A stretch of 64,000 nucleotides of DNA from QPIN01 sp965224575 (GCA_965224575.1 CBDCZQ010000006.1:310001-374000); one strand, 5' to 3'. Shown: positions 17,555-27,298, counted from the first letter of the stretch. Numbers and translations are program-made. The notes: generated by a model from the letters alone, not told the origin.

Positions 17555-18271
17555 TTAGTTCACCCAATCAACATGACTAACAGGCAAACGATTAAGCTCA
17601 TCCTTATAAAACTTCCATTTAGGCATAAACTTATCCATTAACAATATAAAACGTCTATTATGGCTACGTTCCAATAAATGTACCATTTCATGCACCACGA
17701 CATATTCTAATAATTCAGGTGGTTTTTTTGCCAATTCCAGATTTAACCAGATACGTTGAGCGATAGGATTACAGGTTCCCCATTTGGTTTTCATTTTCTT
17801 AACGCCAAATTCCTTAACGCTAACACCCATTAATTTTTCATGCTTAGTAATCAATTCAGGTATTTGCTGTTTAAGCTGCCCTCTATACCAATCATTTAAA
17901 ATAGAAGCTCTTTTTTCTGCTAGAGTATTAGGTCGAATATAAAGTGTTATTGCCTGATGATCTAATACTATTTTAGGCGAGTGATTATGCTCAATTATCT
18001 TTAATAAATAACGCTCACCTCTAAAATAATGGCTTTCACGTTCGATATAATCTCTAGCCGCTTCTCTGGCTTGTGCTTGTAACTTTTGTTGTTGCTTTCT
18101 AATCCATGTCAGTTTTGAAATAACAAACACACGCAAAGTATCTAATGGCATAGATTTGGGGGCTGATACTTTTACTCTGCCATTAGGGGGATATACACTT
18201 AGATGCACATTCTTAATGTCTTTTTTAAGTACCTGAATGGTTAAATCACCCAGCTGTAACTCACTGACCAT
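17555..18271 (-). CDS. YgjP-like M48-type metallopeptidase (DUF45)
   Basis: This 238-residue protein has the zinc motif HEMVH near residue 192 in YVVVHEMVHLLERSHNRRF, with the distal His of SHNRRF, and the family segment KMKTKWGTCNPIAQRIWLN. There is no signal peptide, so it acts in the cytoplasm. Its ATG overlaps the hsdR stop (TAATG), so it is translationally coupled to the restriction subunit. DUF45 peptidases are common at the end of type I restriction operons. A role in HsdR turnover is an inference. Confidence 0.88.
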   Translation of the reverse strand: MVSELQLGDLTIQVLKKDIKNVHLSVYPPNGRVKVSAPKSMPLDTLRVFVISKLTWIRKQQQKLQAQAREAARDYIERESHYFRGERYLLKIIEHNHSPKIVLDHQAITLYIRPNTLAEKRASILNDWYRGQLKQQIPELITKHEKLMGVSVKEFGVKKMKTKWGTCNPIAQRIWLNLELAKKPPELLEYVVVHEMVHLLERSHNRRFILLMDKFMPKWKFYKDELNRLPVSHVDWVN

Positions 18272-21200
18272 TAATATTCCTGTTGCTGTTTGATAATTTC
18301 AAAAACACGCTCAACTTCATTAACGTCCTTTAACACGGTATTAACCGCCTGCTTAATGATATTTTCTTTAGCCTGATTACCGCGCCAATAAGCAGGTCGG
18401 CTCTCTTTAACGACATCATCAAGCCGAACAGCCAAACCCTCATCTTGTCCCAGATTATTATACAAAGCACGTTTAGCCGCTGTATTAAGCGAAGAAGGCG
18501 TATCATCTTGTTTACCTTCTTGCACCTGTTTAGCCAATTCTGCAATTTTCTTTAAATATTCAGCATATTCAATGGCTTTTTCCTTGCGTTGCTTAATCAA
18601 CTCTGCCAGTAACTTGGACATACGATCAAAGTAAGCAGGATCAAGAAAGTGGCTTTTAATTATTTTACTACGTACATTATTTTCGATAGTTTCAGAAACA
18701 GCTTCCTTATCGCCTTTTATACCAGCAGGCAAACTATCAATTCCCTCATCTATTCCACTGTTCACAATCACATCAAGTAAAGACATCCCCTCAAAAGGCG
18801 AAACGACTTTTGAATCTTTAGCCTGAATATAATGATCAATCAAATAACGCATATCGGCTTCATAGGCTTTTAAATCAATCACCTCACCGCTGGCCTTACG
18901 AATAACCTCACGCAGTTTTAAGTAAAACTCCAAGCGTGTTTTGATATGTTTGCCGCGTTCAGCATCATAACCAGCCGCATCCATTTCATCAGCAATATTG
19001 GCATAAGCACGAATAAAAACCACAGTCGCCTTATATAAGCCATGTCGCTTAACTTCTGTTTCTTTTAAATCATTCGCAATTTCAGTATTGCCACAAAAAT
19101 AACGTTGATAATCAAGATGGGCTTTAGGTGATTTAACAGGTTCACAAAGTAACTCTATAGCTTCCAATGCGGCATCTAAACGTTCACGTCCTACCTTTAA
19201 ACGATCTTTTAATAAAATATCGCAATCCGTTGCTTCAAATTCATCATAATCCAATTCTTCCGTATAAACCGTCAGTGCGTGCTCTACACTTTTAAACAGG
19301 TCTTTATAGTCAACAATATAGCCAAACGTTTTATCATCACTGTCTAAGCGATTTACTCGACAAATTGCCTGGAATAATCCATGATCCTGCATCGACTTAT
19401 CAATATACAAATAAGAACAACTCGGTGCATCAAACCCCGTCAATAATTTATCCACCACTATCAATAAGCGCATAGTGGCAGGTTGTTCAACAAAGGCTTT
19501 TTTCACATCATCCTCATAGGTTTCTGTTTTGCTTTTCTTTGGCTTTGCCACTACTTTTTTTAGCAAGTCCGTATAAAGTTTAAAAATCGTCTGTTTATCT
19601 GTCTCGGTATTTGCTCCCGTTTCTTCGGTCACAATATCTTTAGTTTGTGGATTATAAGAGGTGACAATGGCACATTTATTTTTTAACGGGGTATTTTGAA
19701 ATAACTCATAATAACGACAAGCTTCATAAATACTGGATGCCACTAAAATAGCATTACCTGATTGCGAACTTAGACGAGGTTTTACCCCAAAATCAAACAC
19801 AATATCAGCAACCACTTTGCTCATGCGAGACTGAGAACTCAGTACATTTTGCATGGTTCCCCATTTTTTCTTTAATTCCGCTTGCTGAAAATCATTTAAA
19901 CCCTTAGTTTTAGCAGAAAACCATTCATCGACTTTTTGTTGTGACCCAAGCCGTTGATCTATATCACGCGCCTCATAAACTAAATCTAACACCACACCAT
20001 CTTCAACCGCTTCATTAAATTTATAGGTATGGATATATTTACCAAAAGTTTCCAAACTGGTGGCTTTATCTTTTTTTAATAACGGTGTACCTGTAAAACC
20101 TATAAAAACAGCATTAGGCATAATCGCCTTCATGGTTCTATGTAAACGGCCACTTTGGGTACGGTGACATTCATCGACAAATACAAATAACTCACCGACT
20201 GCATGGCTAGCTTGGCTTTCTAGCTCTTTAATAAATGCCTCAAAATCACCGACATCTTTTTTACCAAATTTATGCACTAAAGAACATAAAAGTCGCGGTT
20301 TAGCCTCACCCAATTGCGCCATTAAGTCACGACCATTGCGGGTACGAGCAATAGGCTCACCCGCCTCATTAAATACGCGTTCAATCTGTTTATCTAACGC
20401 ATCTCTATCCGTTACGATAACCACACGCGCCTGAGCATTATTTTCTAATATCCATTTAGCCAGCAACACCATCGTGATACTTTTACCACTGCCTTGGGTA
20501 TGCCAGATAATACCGCCTTCTTGGCGATTGATATGTTCCTGAGCCGCTTTAATACCAAAGTATTGATGCACTCTGGGGAGTTTCTTAACTCCACCATCAA
20601 ACAGAACAAAGTCGTACATCAACTCAATCAAACGCTGCTTATTGCACATTTTGATTAGGTATTTATCCAGCTTATAAGTGCTATCCTCTTGCTCGTCTTC
20701 CTTCCAGCTTAAAAAGAACTTTTCAGCTGTGCCGATAGTGCCATAACGCAAACCTTGCGAATCATTGCCTGCAAACACAAATTGAATGGTATTAAAAAAG
20801 GGGGCGATAAATTCAGGCTGTTGATTAGTGAGGTTTTGCCTAATCCCTTCCGCTAAATCTTTACGGCTATTTTTAAGCTCTAACACCCCAATAGCAATAC
20901 CATTTACATACAGCACAATATCTGGGCGTTTTTCTTTTTCACCAAAAACGGTCACTTCTTCCGCTAGATAAAAGTCATTAGCTTTTGGATTTTTCCAATC
21001 AATAAGCTGTACCGTTTCGGTGGGCTTGCCTGCCTCCACTTTAACAGGGACACCATAACGCAATAGCTCATAAACTTGCTTATTGCTGTCTAGTAAGTTT
21101 TGGATGGCGTTATTGGTCGCATCTTTTAATAAATGCAAGGCGCGGTTGATTTGTTCAGGGCTGTAGACTTTATGCCTTAAATACTCGCGTAACTTATCTT

Positions 21201-21351
21201 CGACAATATTACTGTTATCGGTTTTATCTTCTAGGTTGCCTAAATACTGGTAGCCTAAACAATCAGGAAATGACGGCTCAGTAAATAACTGCACGATACG
21301 GTTTTGAGTTTCACGTTCAGGTTTATCAATTGCATCAATGTTGGCAGTCAT
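18271..21351 (-). CDS. hsdR: Type I restriction enzyme R subunit
   Basis: HsdR is the motor and nuclease of the type I complex. The 1026-residue protein starts MTANIDAIDKPERETQNRIV. The nuclease site is intact: Asp144 in RPDIVLYV and Glu158/Lys160 in VLELKN. Helicase motifs follow: Walker A HTQGSGKS at 284-291, VDECHRTQSG (near 370), FTGTPLL, and LTGFDAPSCSYLYIDK. The C-terminal part is helical and should bind the methyltransferase core. It sits between hsdS (11-bp gap) and the YgjP-like gene (overlap). There is no sign of inactivation. Confidence 0.97.
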   Translation of the reverse strand: MTANIDAIDKPERETQNRIVQLFTEPSFPDCLGYQYLGNLEDKTDNSNIVEDKLREYLRHKVYSPEQINRALHLLKDATNNAIQNLLDSNKQVYELLRYGVPVKVEAGKPTETVQLIDWKNPKANDFYLAEEVTVFGEKEKRPDIVLYVNGIAIGVLELKNSRKDLAEGIRQNLTNQQPEFIAPFFNTIQFVFAGNDSQGLRYGTIGTAEKFFLSWKEDEQEDSTYKLDKYLIKMCNKQRLIELMYDFVLFDGGVKKLPRVHQYFGIKAAQEHINRQEGGIIWHTQGSGKSITMVLLAKWILENNAQARVVIVTDRDALDKQIERVFNEAGEPIARTRNGRDLMAQLGEAKPRLLCSLVHKFGKKDVGDFEAFIKELESQASHAVGELFVFVDECHRTQSGRLHRTMKAIMPNAVFIGFTGTPLLKKDKATSLETFGKYIHTYKFNEAVEDGVVLDLVYEARDIDQRLGSQQKVDEWFSAKTKGLNDFQQAELKKKWGTMQNVLSSQSRMSKVVADIVFDFGVKPRLSSQSGNAILVASSIYEACRYYELFQNTPLKNKCAIVTSYNPQTKDIVTEETGANTETDKQTIFKLYTDLLKKVVAKPKKSKTETYEDDVKKAFVEQPATMRLLIVVDKLLTGFDAPSCSYLYIDKSMQDHGLFQAICRVNRLDSDDKTFGYIVDYKDLFKSVEHALTVYTEELDYDEFEATDCDILLKDRLKVGRERLDAALEAIELLCEPVKSPKAHLDYQRYFCGNTEIANDLKETEVKRHGLYKATVVFIRAYANIADEMDAAGYDAERGKHIKTRLEFYLKLREVIRKASGEVIDLKAYEADMRYLIDHYIQAKDSKVVSPFEGMSLLDVIVNSGIDEGIDSLPAGIKGDKEAVSETIENNVRSKIIKSHFLDPAYFDRMSKLLAELIKQRKEKAIEYAEYLKKIAELAKQVQEGKQDDTPSSLNTAAKRALYNNLGQDEGLAVRLDDVVKESRPAYWRGNQAKENIIKQAVNTVLKDVNEVERVFEIIKQQQEY

Positions 21352-21362
21352 TATTGTGTCCT

Positions 21363-22607
21363 TTAAATAAGTCGAATACGTCCAGTCAGTAAATTTTGCA
21401 TCATACCTTGTTTGATTTGTTGGTATTTGGTGCGTTTGTTTTCTAGGGTAGTGATTTCGGTATTCATGTCAGCCAAGACTCTAGCTATGTTAGATTGTTC
21501 AACTTTTTGTACAGGCATATTTAACTTAAAAGAATTTATATCTGCTGGACTAATATGAGGAATTGCTGTTACTGTTTTTAAAGACTCACAATGAATAGTG
21601 AACATTTCAGAACAAACCCATTCTTTAATATAATTAATATCTAAATTAGCAGAATTTACTCGAATTCTTGTAACTCGCTGAAGCAATAATGCGGGAAGGT
21701 CAGTTCTTTTTAATTGAGCAAAACTTTTTCCTACAAGAGAACCATCCATAGATACAACAATATCATTCTCTTCTAATTTATACTTTGCAATATCAGGAGT
21801 TACTGCACTCCAATATTTCTTGATGTCCTCATTCCAATCCGTGTGCCCACGTTTTATATTAGAACCTCTCAACAACCTAACTCCACTTTTTGTATACTTT
21901 GAACTCTGAAAGGGAAATCCCGTCAATATATCAGCAATATCTTCTAGTTTTTTTACCATCCAGCCCTCCTTTAACCTTCCACCCCCATCATAAGGATTAA
22001 GCAGTTGTTGCATAGCCCCTTGTTTAATCTGGCATTTTTTGACTATCAGCTGGCTAAGGGATTGAATCAAGGCATCGGTATCACTTAAAGCTTTGGCAAT
22101 GGTGGTTTGTTCGGTTTTTGTTGGAGGAATTGCAATAAATATACAAGCTAATGAAGCTTTTGTAAGTTTGTATCTACCCGCTCCTTGTCGAGTTAAATGT
22201 TTAGTAATATCTCTATTTTTAAAATAATAATAAAACCATTCTGTATTATTTTTAACTCCACGAATTAAGTGAGCATGGTTATTAACATTAAACCTACCTT
22301 TAACAAAAAGTGTCATGGGTGTGTTTTTCCATTTAAGAAAGTGATCCCCATCTTCACCAATTAAACAATATTCACCATCAACTCTGTACTCATTTATATA
22401 GTCTTGTATTTTTGTTGGCCCATAGTATGGATATTGACCTTGCATTTCCTTTCTAACCATTTCACTCAATGGAAACCGAAGATTATTACAAATTTCATAG
22501 CTGTCTTTAACACGTTGAACATTCCAATCCTCAGGAATCACCCCCACCTCAGTTTGCTTATAGCCTACTTTAATCTCGCCGCCCTGCTTATTGCTTGTTA
22601 TATCCAT
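21363..22607 (-). CDS. hsdS: Type I restriction enzyme specificity subunit
   Basis: HsdS sets the DNA target. The ATG at 22607 gives 414 residues starting MDITSNKQGGEIKVGYKQTE, with AAGAG as a weak ribosome site; the frame extends to a TTG at 22634. Two target-recognition domains are separated by a helical conserved region (TTIAKALSDTDALIQSLSQL), and a second such helix ends the protein (KRTKYQQIKQGMMQNLLTG). GYKQTEVGVIPEDW and the matching GRLKEGWMVKKLEDI mark the two domain starts. The recognition sequence cannot be read from this. Three 41-bp palindromic repeats stand upstream. Confidence 0.95.
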   Translation of the reverse strand: MDITSNKQGGEIKVGYKQTEVGVIPEDWNVQRVKDSYEICNNLRFPLSEMVRKEMQGQYPYYGPTKIQDYINEYRVDGEYCLIGEDGDHFLKWKNTPMTLFVKGRFNVNNHAHLIRGVKNNTEWFYYYFKNRDITKHLTRQGAGRYKLTKASLACIFIAIPPTKTEQTTIAKALSDTDALIQSLSQLIVKKCQIKQGAMQQLLNPYDGGGRLKEGWMVKKLEDIADILTGFPFQSSKYTKSGVRLLRGSNIKRGHTDWNEDIKKYWSAVTPDIAKYKLEENDIVVSMDGSLVGKSFAQLKRTDLPALLLQRVTRIRVNSANLDINYIKEWVCSEMFTIHCESLKTVTAIPHISPADINSFKLNMPVQKVEQSNIARVLADMNTEITTLENKRTKYQQIKQGMMQNLLTGRIRLI

Positions 22608-22679
22608 AAAAACTCTTGTTGTGTGTCTATTCAAATAAGCTGCACAAAAAATGCTGTTTTGTCTGCTGATTTTATTGTC

Positions 22680-22790
22680 ATGGGTAAATAATTCAATTTT
22701 TTACCCACGTTATTGTGCTTATGGGTAAATTATCCGGTTTTTTACCCATGTTGTGATTGTTATGGGTCAATAATCTAGTTTTCTACCTCT
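22680..22790. repeat. Three tandem 41-bp units, each with a TGGGTAAA/TTTACCCA palindrome
   Basis: Units start at 22680, 22721 and 22762, exactly 41 bp apart. Each holds ATGGGTAAAT, about 8 bases, then TTTTTTACCCA. The first two are near perfect; the third is degraded (ATGGGTCAATAAT...TTTCTACCTC). They fill the gap between fic and hsdS on the transcribed strand. They could be protein-binding operators for an hsdS promoter, or RNA hairpins that slow transcription or translation into hsdS. They are too few and too regular to be a CRISPR array. Confidence 0.85.
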
Positions 22791-22798
22791 ATAAATAT

Positions 22799-23878
22799 CT
22801 ACTTTGCACTGACATTAAGCAATAACTGGTACAAAGCATCATTAAGGTAGTAATTATCTTTACCAATTTTATGTTTAGAAAGTAGCCCTATCCCAACCAT
22901 TTCATCAAGGTATTTTGCGGCTGTTTTACGAGTGACTTGTATATCCGTTATGACAAACTCAATTTTGGTATAAGGGTGACGGAATATATTATTTAATAAA
23001 TCCTGACTATATGTTTTATGTAACTCCGTCCTTAATTGTATTTTATAAAGCTGCATTAATTCCTTTATCGCTTTAATCAAATCAACCGTTTGCTTTGATG
23101 TTTGCTCTACGGCTGTCAACATAAACAATAGCCACTCTTCCCAGTCATTATCAGTACGAACCGCTTGTAATAAATGGTAATAGTCTTGTTTGTGCTGATT
23201 AATATAGCGACTTAAATACAGTACAGGTAAGGAGAGTAAATCTTGTTTAATTAAATATAATACGTTGATGATACGCCCTGCACGGCCATTACCATAATAA
23301 AAGGGGTGAATGCTTTCAAATTGATGGTGAATAACCGCCATTTTGACCAAATCATCCCAATCACAGCCTTCATCATTATTGATAAACTGCTCTAAGTTAG
23401 ACATAAATTCTACAATCTCATCATGAGTTTGTGGCGGGGTATAAATAACCTCGCCTGTTTGCTCATTTTTTAAGGTTGTGCCTGACTGGGTTCTAAAGCC
23501 TGCATTGTTTTGCTCAATGGCTGCCTGAATCTTTTTTATATCATTACTGGTCAATAAGCCATTTTTTTTAACTTGTTTAAAGCCATCTTGTAAGGCTGTC
23601 GCATAATTAAAAACTTCTTTCGCTGCTAAGGTAATAAATTGCTGGGCAAGGTTATCACTTTTAAATAGTTCGTCATGAGTGGTGATAATGTTTTCTATTG
23701 CCGAGCTGTCTTTCGCTTCCTGTAAAGATAAGGTGTTAATTAGAATACTTTCATTAGGAATGGTTGCCACTATGCCTTTTAATTCTGCTAATGCCTGATG
23801 CGCTTTTGCACATTTTCTTAATACAGCTTTGCTTTCTATATCTTTGTCTAATGGCAGTAATGGGATTTTATAGTTCAT
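22799..23878 (-). CDS. Fic-domain AMPylase-type protein
   Basis: Fic enzymes usually transfer AMP to protein hydroxyls. The active-site motif HPFYYGNGRAGR (near 190-201) is complete, including catalytic His. The N-terminal inhibitory helix motif SAIENI matches the class II autoinhibition motif (S/T)xxxE(G/N). The C-terminal part resembles a winged helix (TRKTAAKYLDEMVGIGLLSK). The protein has 359 residues. The gene overlaps the rhuM stop by one base and lies between hsdM and hsdS. Its target is unknown; the HsdM/R subunits or a host protein are candidates. Confidence 0.92.
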   Translation of the reverse strand: MNYKIPLLPLDKDIESKAVLRKCAKAHQALAELKGIVATIPNESILINTLSLQEAKDSSAIENIITTHDELFKSDNLAQQFITLAAKEVFNYATALQDGFKQVKKNGLLTSNDIKKIQAAIEQNNAGFRTQSGTTLKNEQTGEVIYTPPQTHDEIVEFMSNLEQFINNDEGCDWDDLVKMAVIHHQFESIHPFYYGNGRAGRIINVLYLIKQDLLSLPVLYLSRYINQHKQDYYHLLQAVRTDNDWEEWLLFMLTAVEQTSKQTVDLIKAIKELMQLYKIQLRTELHKTYSQDLLNNIFRHPYTKIEFVITDIQVTRKTAAKYLDEMVGIGLLSKHKIGKDNYYLNDALYQLLLNVSAK

Positions 23879-24876
23879 TAATCTTTCTTTTTCTTAATTT
23901 GCTGTTCAAGTTGTTTTAAAGCTTCCATATCTTGTGTATCAGCTTGCTTGGCGGCCAGTTGCTTTCTGCTGTTATTAAAGTCTTTATAAATATCGCCAAC
24001 CTGCGTTTTCATTTGAGCATGACTAATACTATCTTTATGGTTAAGCAAAGGTCTGTCATTAAACTCAATAATCTTGTCGATATTTTCGCGCCAAAACTGA
24101 GTAGTAATATCTTGCCTATTTTTTGCTCTTAATTCTGCTGTTTCTAAAAACACCGTGACAAAGCGGTTAAGGCTGTCTAATTCATCTTCTGTCAGGTAGT
24201 TTTTGGCGATATAAATATCTTCTTTACGCACCTTTCCACCACTATAATGCGTTAATGCCATATTTTCTTTGCTGGCATCTGCGCGGCTGATAATAATTTC
24301 AGCGGCTGTTTGTTGCGTAATAGCGTATAAGATTTTATTTTGTGATTCGGCAAAAAACATTTGTGTTGCTTTATCTGAGGTATCGTAATCACTGCTGAGT
24401 GCAAAGAGGTCTCTTACTTTTTGATAAAAGCGTTTTTCTGATGAGCGTATATCACGAATACGAGCCAATAACTCATCAAAATAACTAGGCCGACCATCAG
24501 GGTTCTTTAGCCTCTCATCATCCATCACAAAGCCTTTTATCATATACTCTGTCAGATTCTGATTTGCCCATTGCCGAAATTGAACACCTCTTACACTTCT
24601 TACTCTAAAGCCTATGGCTAAAATCATTTCTAGACTATAAAAAGCAACTTTGTATTTTTTACCATCGCTGGCAGTTGTCAAGTAATCCTTGACAACTGAA
24701 TTCACTTGTAACTCTTTGTCTTCTAATATATTTACAATATGTAAGCTAATATTTTGCTTAGAGGTGTCAAAAAGTTCTGCAAGCTGGTTTTGATTCATCC
24801 ATACATCGCCATCTTGCGTATATAAAGCAACCGAGGATTTCCCATCTTGGGTGTTATAAATAATTAATTGATCCAT
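23878..24876 (-). CDS. rhuM: RhuM-family protein
   Basis: The 332-residue protein matches the RhuM virulence-protein family: DVWMNQNQLAELFDTSKQNI (DNA-binding-like segment near 26-45), ISLHIVNILEDKEL, and the strongly conserved FRVRSVRGVQFRQWANQNL. The function of RhuM is not known; members are repeatedly found inside type I restriction loci, as here between hsdM (one-base gap) and fic. The N-terminal part resembles phage antirepressor/KilA-N-like proteins, so a regulatory role is possible. There is no signal peptide, despite the virulence label. Confidence 0.88.
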   Translation of the reverse strand: MDQLIIYNTQDGKSSVALYTQDGDVWMNQNQLAELFDTSKQNISLHIVNILEDKELQVNSVVKDYLTTASDGKKYKVAFYSLEMILAIGFRVRSVRGVQFRQWANQNLTEYMIKGFVMDDERLKNPDGRPSYFDELLARIRDIRSSEKRFYQKVRDLFALSSDYDTSDKATQMFFAESQNKILYAITQQTAAEIIISRADASKENMALTHYSGGKVRKEDIYIAKNYLTEDELDSLNRFVTVFLETAELRAKNRQDITTQFWRENIDKIIEFNDRPLLNHKDSISHAQMKTQVGDIYKDFNNSRKQLAAKQADTQDMEALKQLEQQIKKKKD

Positions 24877-24877
24877 C

Positions 24878-27298
24878 TTAAAAACTAAAGCCCATTTTTT
24901 CTAAATGATCATTAACCGTTTGCTCCAGTGTTTGAACCTGCTGGTTTATCTCTGGCATTGGGGTTTGATACCGCTCTGCCAGTTCTTTTATACGCTGAGT
25001 TAGTTTTTGGCTGAGTCTATCCATTTCTGTTTGTATTGCCAGCTCAATACTTGCCATCCATTTATCATCTACAACCAATTGTTTAATTTGATCTGTATTT
25101 AGCGAAGGATAGAATTTTAATGCTTGATCATCTAAGGCGGTTTTAGCCTCCTTAATCGCTTTCTTTCTAGCAGTTTCTAGCAGCAATAACTTTAAATATT
25201 CATTTAAAATATTTTCTTCTTCCAGTGATTCTGTATCGCTCAACTTTATAACTTTAAGCCGAGCAGTAACATGGGCTTTATTTATTTTTTCTAGTTCTGT
25301 AAAAAAACCGTCTTCACCACAGTGCTGTTCTTCTAATTCTGCGCGTTCGGCTTGTGTATTTTCAAGCTCTACTTTTTGCACGTCTATATCTTGTTGCTGT
25401 TGCTTAAAGTAGCGGTTGATTAATAATAGCTTGGGGATTAAATCGCATGTCCAGCCTTTGTCTATGGATTTAATCACTTTACCGTCTTTATTTTTCTTTT
25501 CTTCAATAATTCGATAGGTTTCAGCCACCCAGCCATCGGTAGCAATTAAATAACAATCATCCTGCATCAGATCCGCCCAGTAGCTCATTAAATGCTGATA
25601 GACATCGTACTTATTTAACAATGGTTTATCGGTATATGATTGCAACAAATTTTCACTTAGTGAGTGAATCAGCTCTTTAGGGTTAAATCCTGTTTCTAAG
25701 GCTTTTAGCGTTTCAATTATTTGTTGTTGCCATTGCTTAAAGACCTGATTCATCTGTTCGATAAATTGGCTAAATTCTGGGTGGGTAAAAATACTGTGTT
25801 TTATATCCTGTATTTCACCTTGCAAGTTTAAATACTGTTCACGTTCAGCCGGTTTAAATAGAGCCGTTTTAAGATTAGGGAAGTGGTGCCAATAGGCTTG
25901 CAGTGCATCAATATCGGCCTGAGGAATACCGCCTAATAAATGCGCGGCTATATCTTGTAGGTCTTCAGCTTCTGAACTGTCTATATAGCGTGGAATATTT
26001 AGATTAAAATCATTTTTTTCAATTTCAGTACTTGGAATGAGTCGGCTATATCCTTGTATTTCTATTTGCTTGTTAAAGACATCAACAATTTTATGTATAT
26101 CCATTTCACGCAAGCGATTTTTGTTACCGTCTTTAATAAAGCCTTTACCTGCATCGACCATAAAAATACCTTGGCGATTTTGAGCATTGGCTTTGTCAAT
26201 CAGGATAATACAAGCTGGAATGCCCGTACCAAAGAACAGGTTAGCGGGTAGGCCGATAATACCTTTTATTAGCCCTTGTCTAATCAGTGTTTTACGAATA
26301 CCTGCTTCTGCATTACCTCGAAACAATACTCCATGCGGTAAAATACACGCGCCTTTTCCCTGACTTTTTAAGCTGCGAATAATATGCAAGAGGTAAGCAT
26401 AGTCTCCATTTTTATCGGGTGGCGTGCCAAAATGTTCAAATCGCTTATGTGGGTCATTTTCCACATCAACCCCGTTACTCCAACGTTTATCACTAAAAGG
26501 TGGATTAGCCACCACATAATCAAAGGTTTGTAGTTGCCCTTGTTCATTTTTAAATAAGGGATTTGCTAAAGTGTTGCCCTGCTTAATTTCTGCACTGGCT
26601 GAATTATGCAAGATCATGTTCATACGCGCTAAACCACTGGTAGAGGCATCTTTTTCCTGACCAAACAAGCTGACTTTGGTGCTGGCTTCATCGGCTACTT
26701 TTAATAACAGGGAGCTTGAACCACAGGTCGGGTCATAAACGGTGGTTTTGGCTTTAGTCTGGTCTGATTTAATACCTATAACTTTGGCTATAATACGGCT
26801 GACTTCTGAAGGGGTATAAAACTGGCCTTTGCTTTTACCGCTTTCCGTTGCGAAATGACTCATTAAAAACTCAAACGCATCGCCTAAAATATCATCGTGT
26901 TCGGCTCTGTTGTTTGAAAAGTCTAGATCTTTATTTTCAAAAATAGCAATTAAACTGGTAAGTTTATCTACCATTTCTTTACCTGACCCCAATTTTTCTG
27001 GGTCATTAAAATCAGGCATCGATGAAAGTTTATTGGCATCTTTAAGCGGGGCTATAATTTTTTTATTAATATCATCACCAATGGTAGGCTTGCCTTTCAA
27101 GGCCACCATATCTTTAAAACTTGCACCTTCTGGAACCGTAACTGTTGCAAAAGCTTGCCCAGCAAACTTATCACTAATGTATTTTATAAACAGCAGTACC
27201 AGCACATAATCTTTATACTGGCTTGAGTCCATTCCCCCACGTAGTTCATCACAGCTTTGCCATAATGATGAATAGAGTTCTGATTTTTTAATTGCCAT
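24878..27298 (-). CDS. hsdM: Type I restriction enzyme modification (methyltransferase) subunit
   Basis: HsdM is the N6-adenine methyltransferase. The AdoMet motif DPTCGSSSLL (189-198) and the catalytic NPPF (265-268) are intact, and the N-terminal HsdM helical domain (SSLWQSCDELRGGMDSSQY) is present. At 806 residues it is about 300 longer than the common form. The extra C-terminal part is helical and coiled-coil-like (EKINKAHVTARLKVIKL...KKAIKEAKTALDDQ) and ends QTLEQTVNDHLEKMGF. Long HsdM of this kind is known with RhuM-containing loci. It is the first gene of the restriction run; its promoter should lie in the gap to the right. Confidence 0.96.
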   Translation of the reverse strand: MAIKKSELYSSLWQSCDELRGGMDSSQYKDYVLVLLFIKYISDKFAGQAFATVTVPEGASFKDMVALKGKPTIGDDINKKIIAPLKDANKLSSMPDFNDPEKLGSGKEMVDKLTSLIAIFENKDLDFSNNRAEHDDILGDAFEFLMSHFATESGKSKGQFYTPSEVSRIIAKVIGIKSDQTKAKTTVYDPTCGSSSLLLKVADEASTKVSLFGQEKDASTSGLARMNMILHNSASAEIKQGNTLANPLFKNEQGQLQTFDYVVANPPFSDKRWSNGVDVENDPHKRFEHFGTPPDKNGDYAYLLHIIRSLKSQGKGACILPHGVLFRGNAEAGIRKTLIRQGLIKGIIGLPANLFFGTGIPACIILIDKANAQNRQGIFMVDAGKGFIKDGNKNRLREMDIHKIVDVFNKQIEIQGYSRLIPSTEIEKNDFNLNIPRYIDSSEAEDLQDIAAHLLGGIPQADIDALQAYWHHFPNLKTALFKPAEREQYLNLQGEIQDIKHSIFTHPEFSQFIEQMNQVFKQWQQQIIETLKALETGFNPKELIHSLSENLLQSYTDKPLLNKYDVYQHLMSYWADLMQDDCYLIATDGWVAETYRIIEEKKNKDGKVIKSIDKGWTCDLIPKLLLINRYFKQQQQDIDVQKVELENTQAERAELEEQHCGEDGFFTELEKINKAHVTARLKVIKLSDTESLEEENILNEYLKLLLLETARKKAIKEAKTALDDQALKFYPSLNTDQIKQLVVDDKWMASIELAIQTEMDRLSQKLTQRIKELAERYQTPMPEINQQVQTLEQTVNDHLEKMGFSF

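Noticed and set aside
22680..22790. Short CRISPR array
   Set aside because: Only three units, the intervening bases are part of the 41-bp repeat rather than unique spacers, and no cas gene is in the window.
24878..27298. HsdM fused to another enzyme
   Set aside because: The C-terminal extension is helical with no catalytic motif that I can see.
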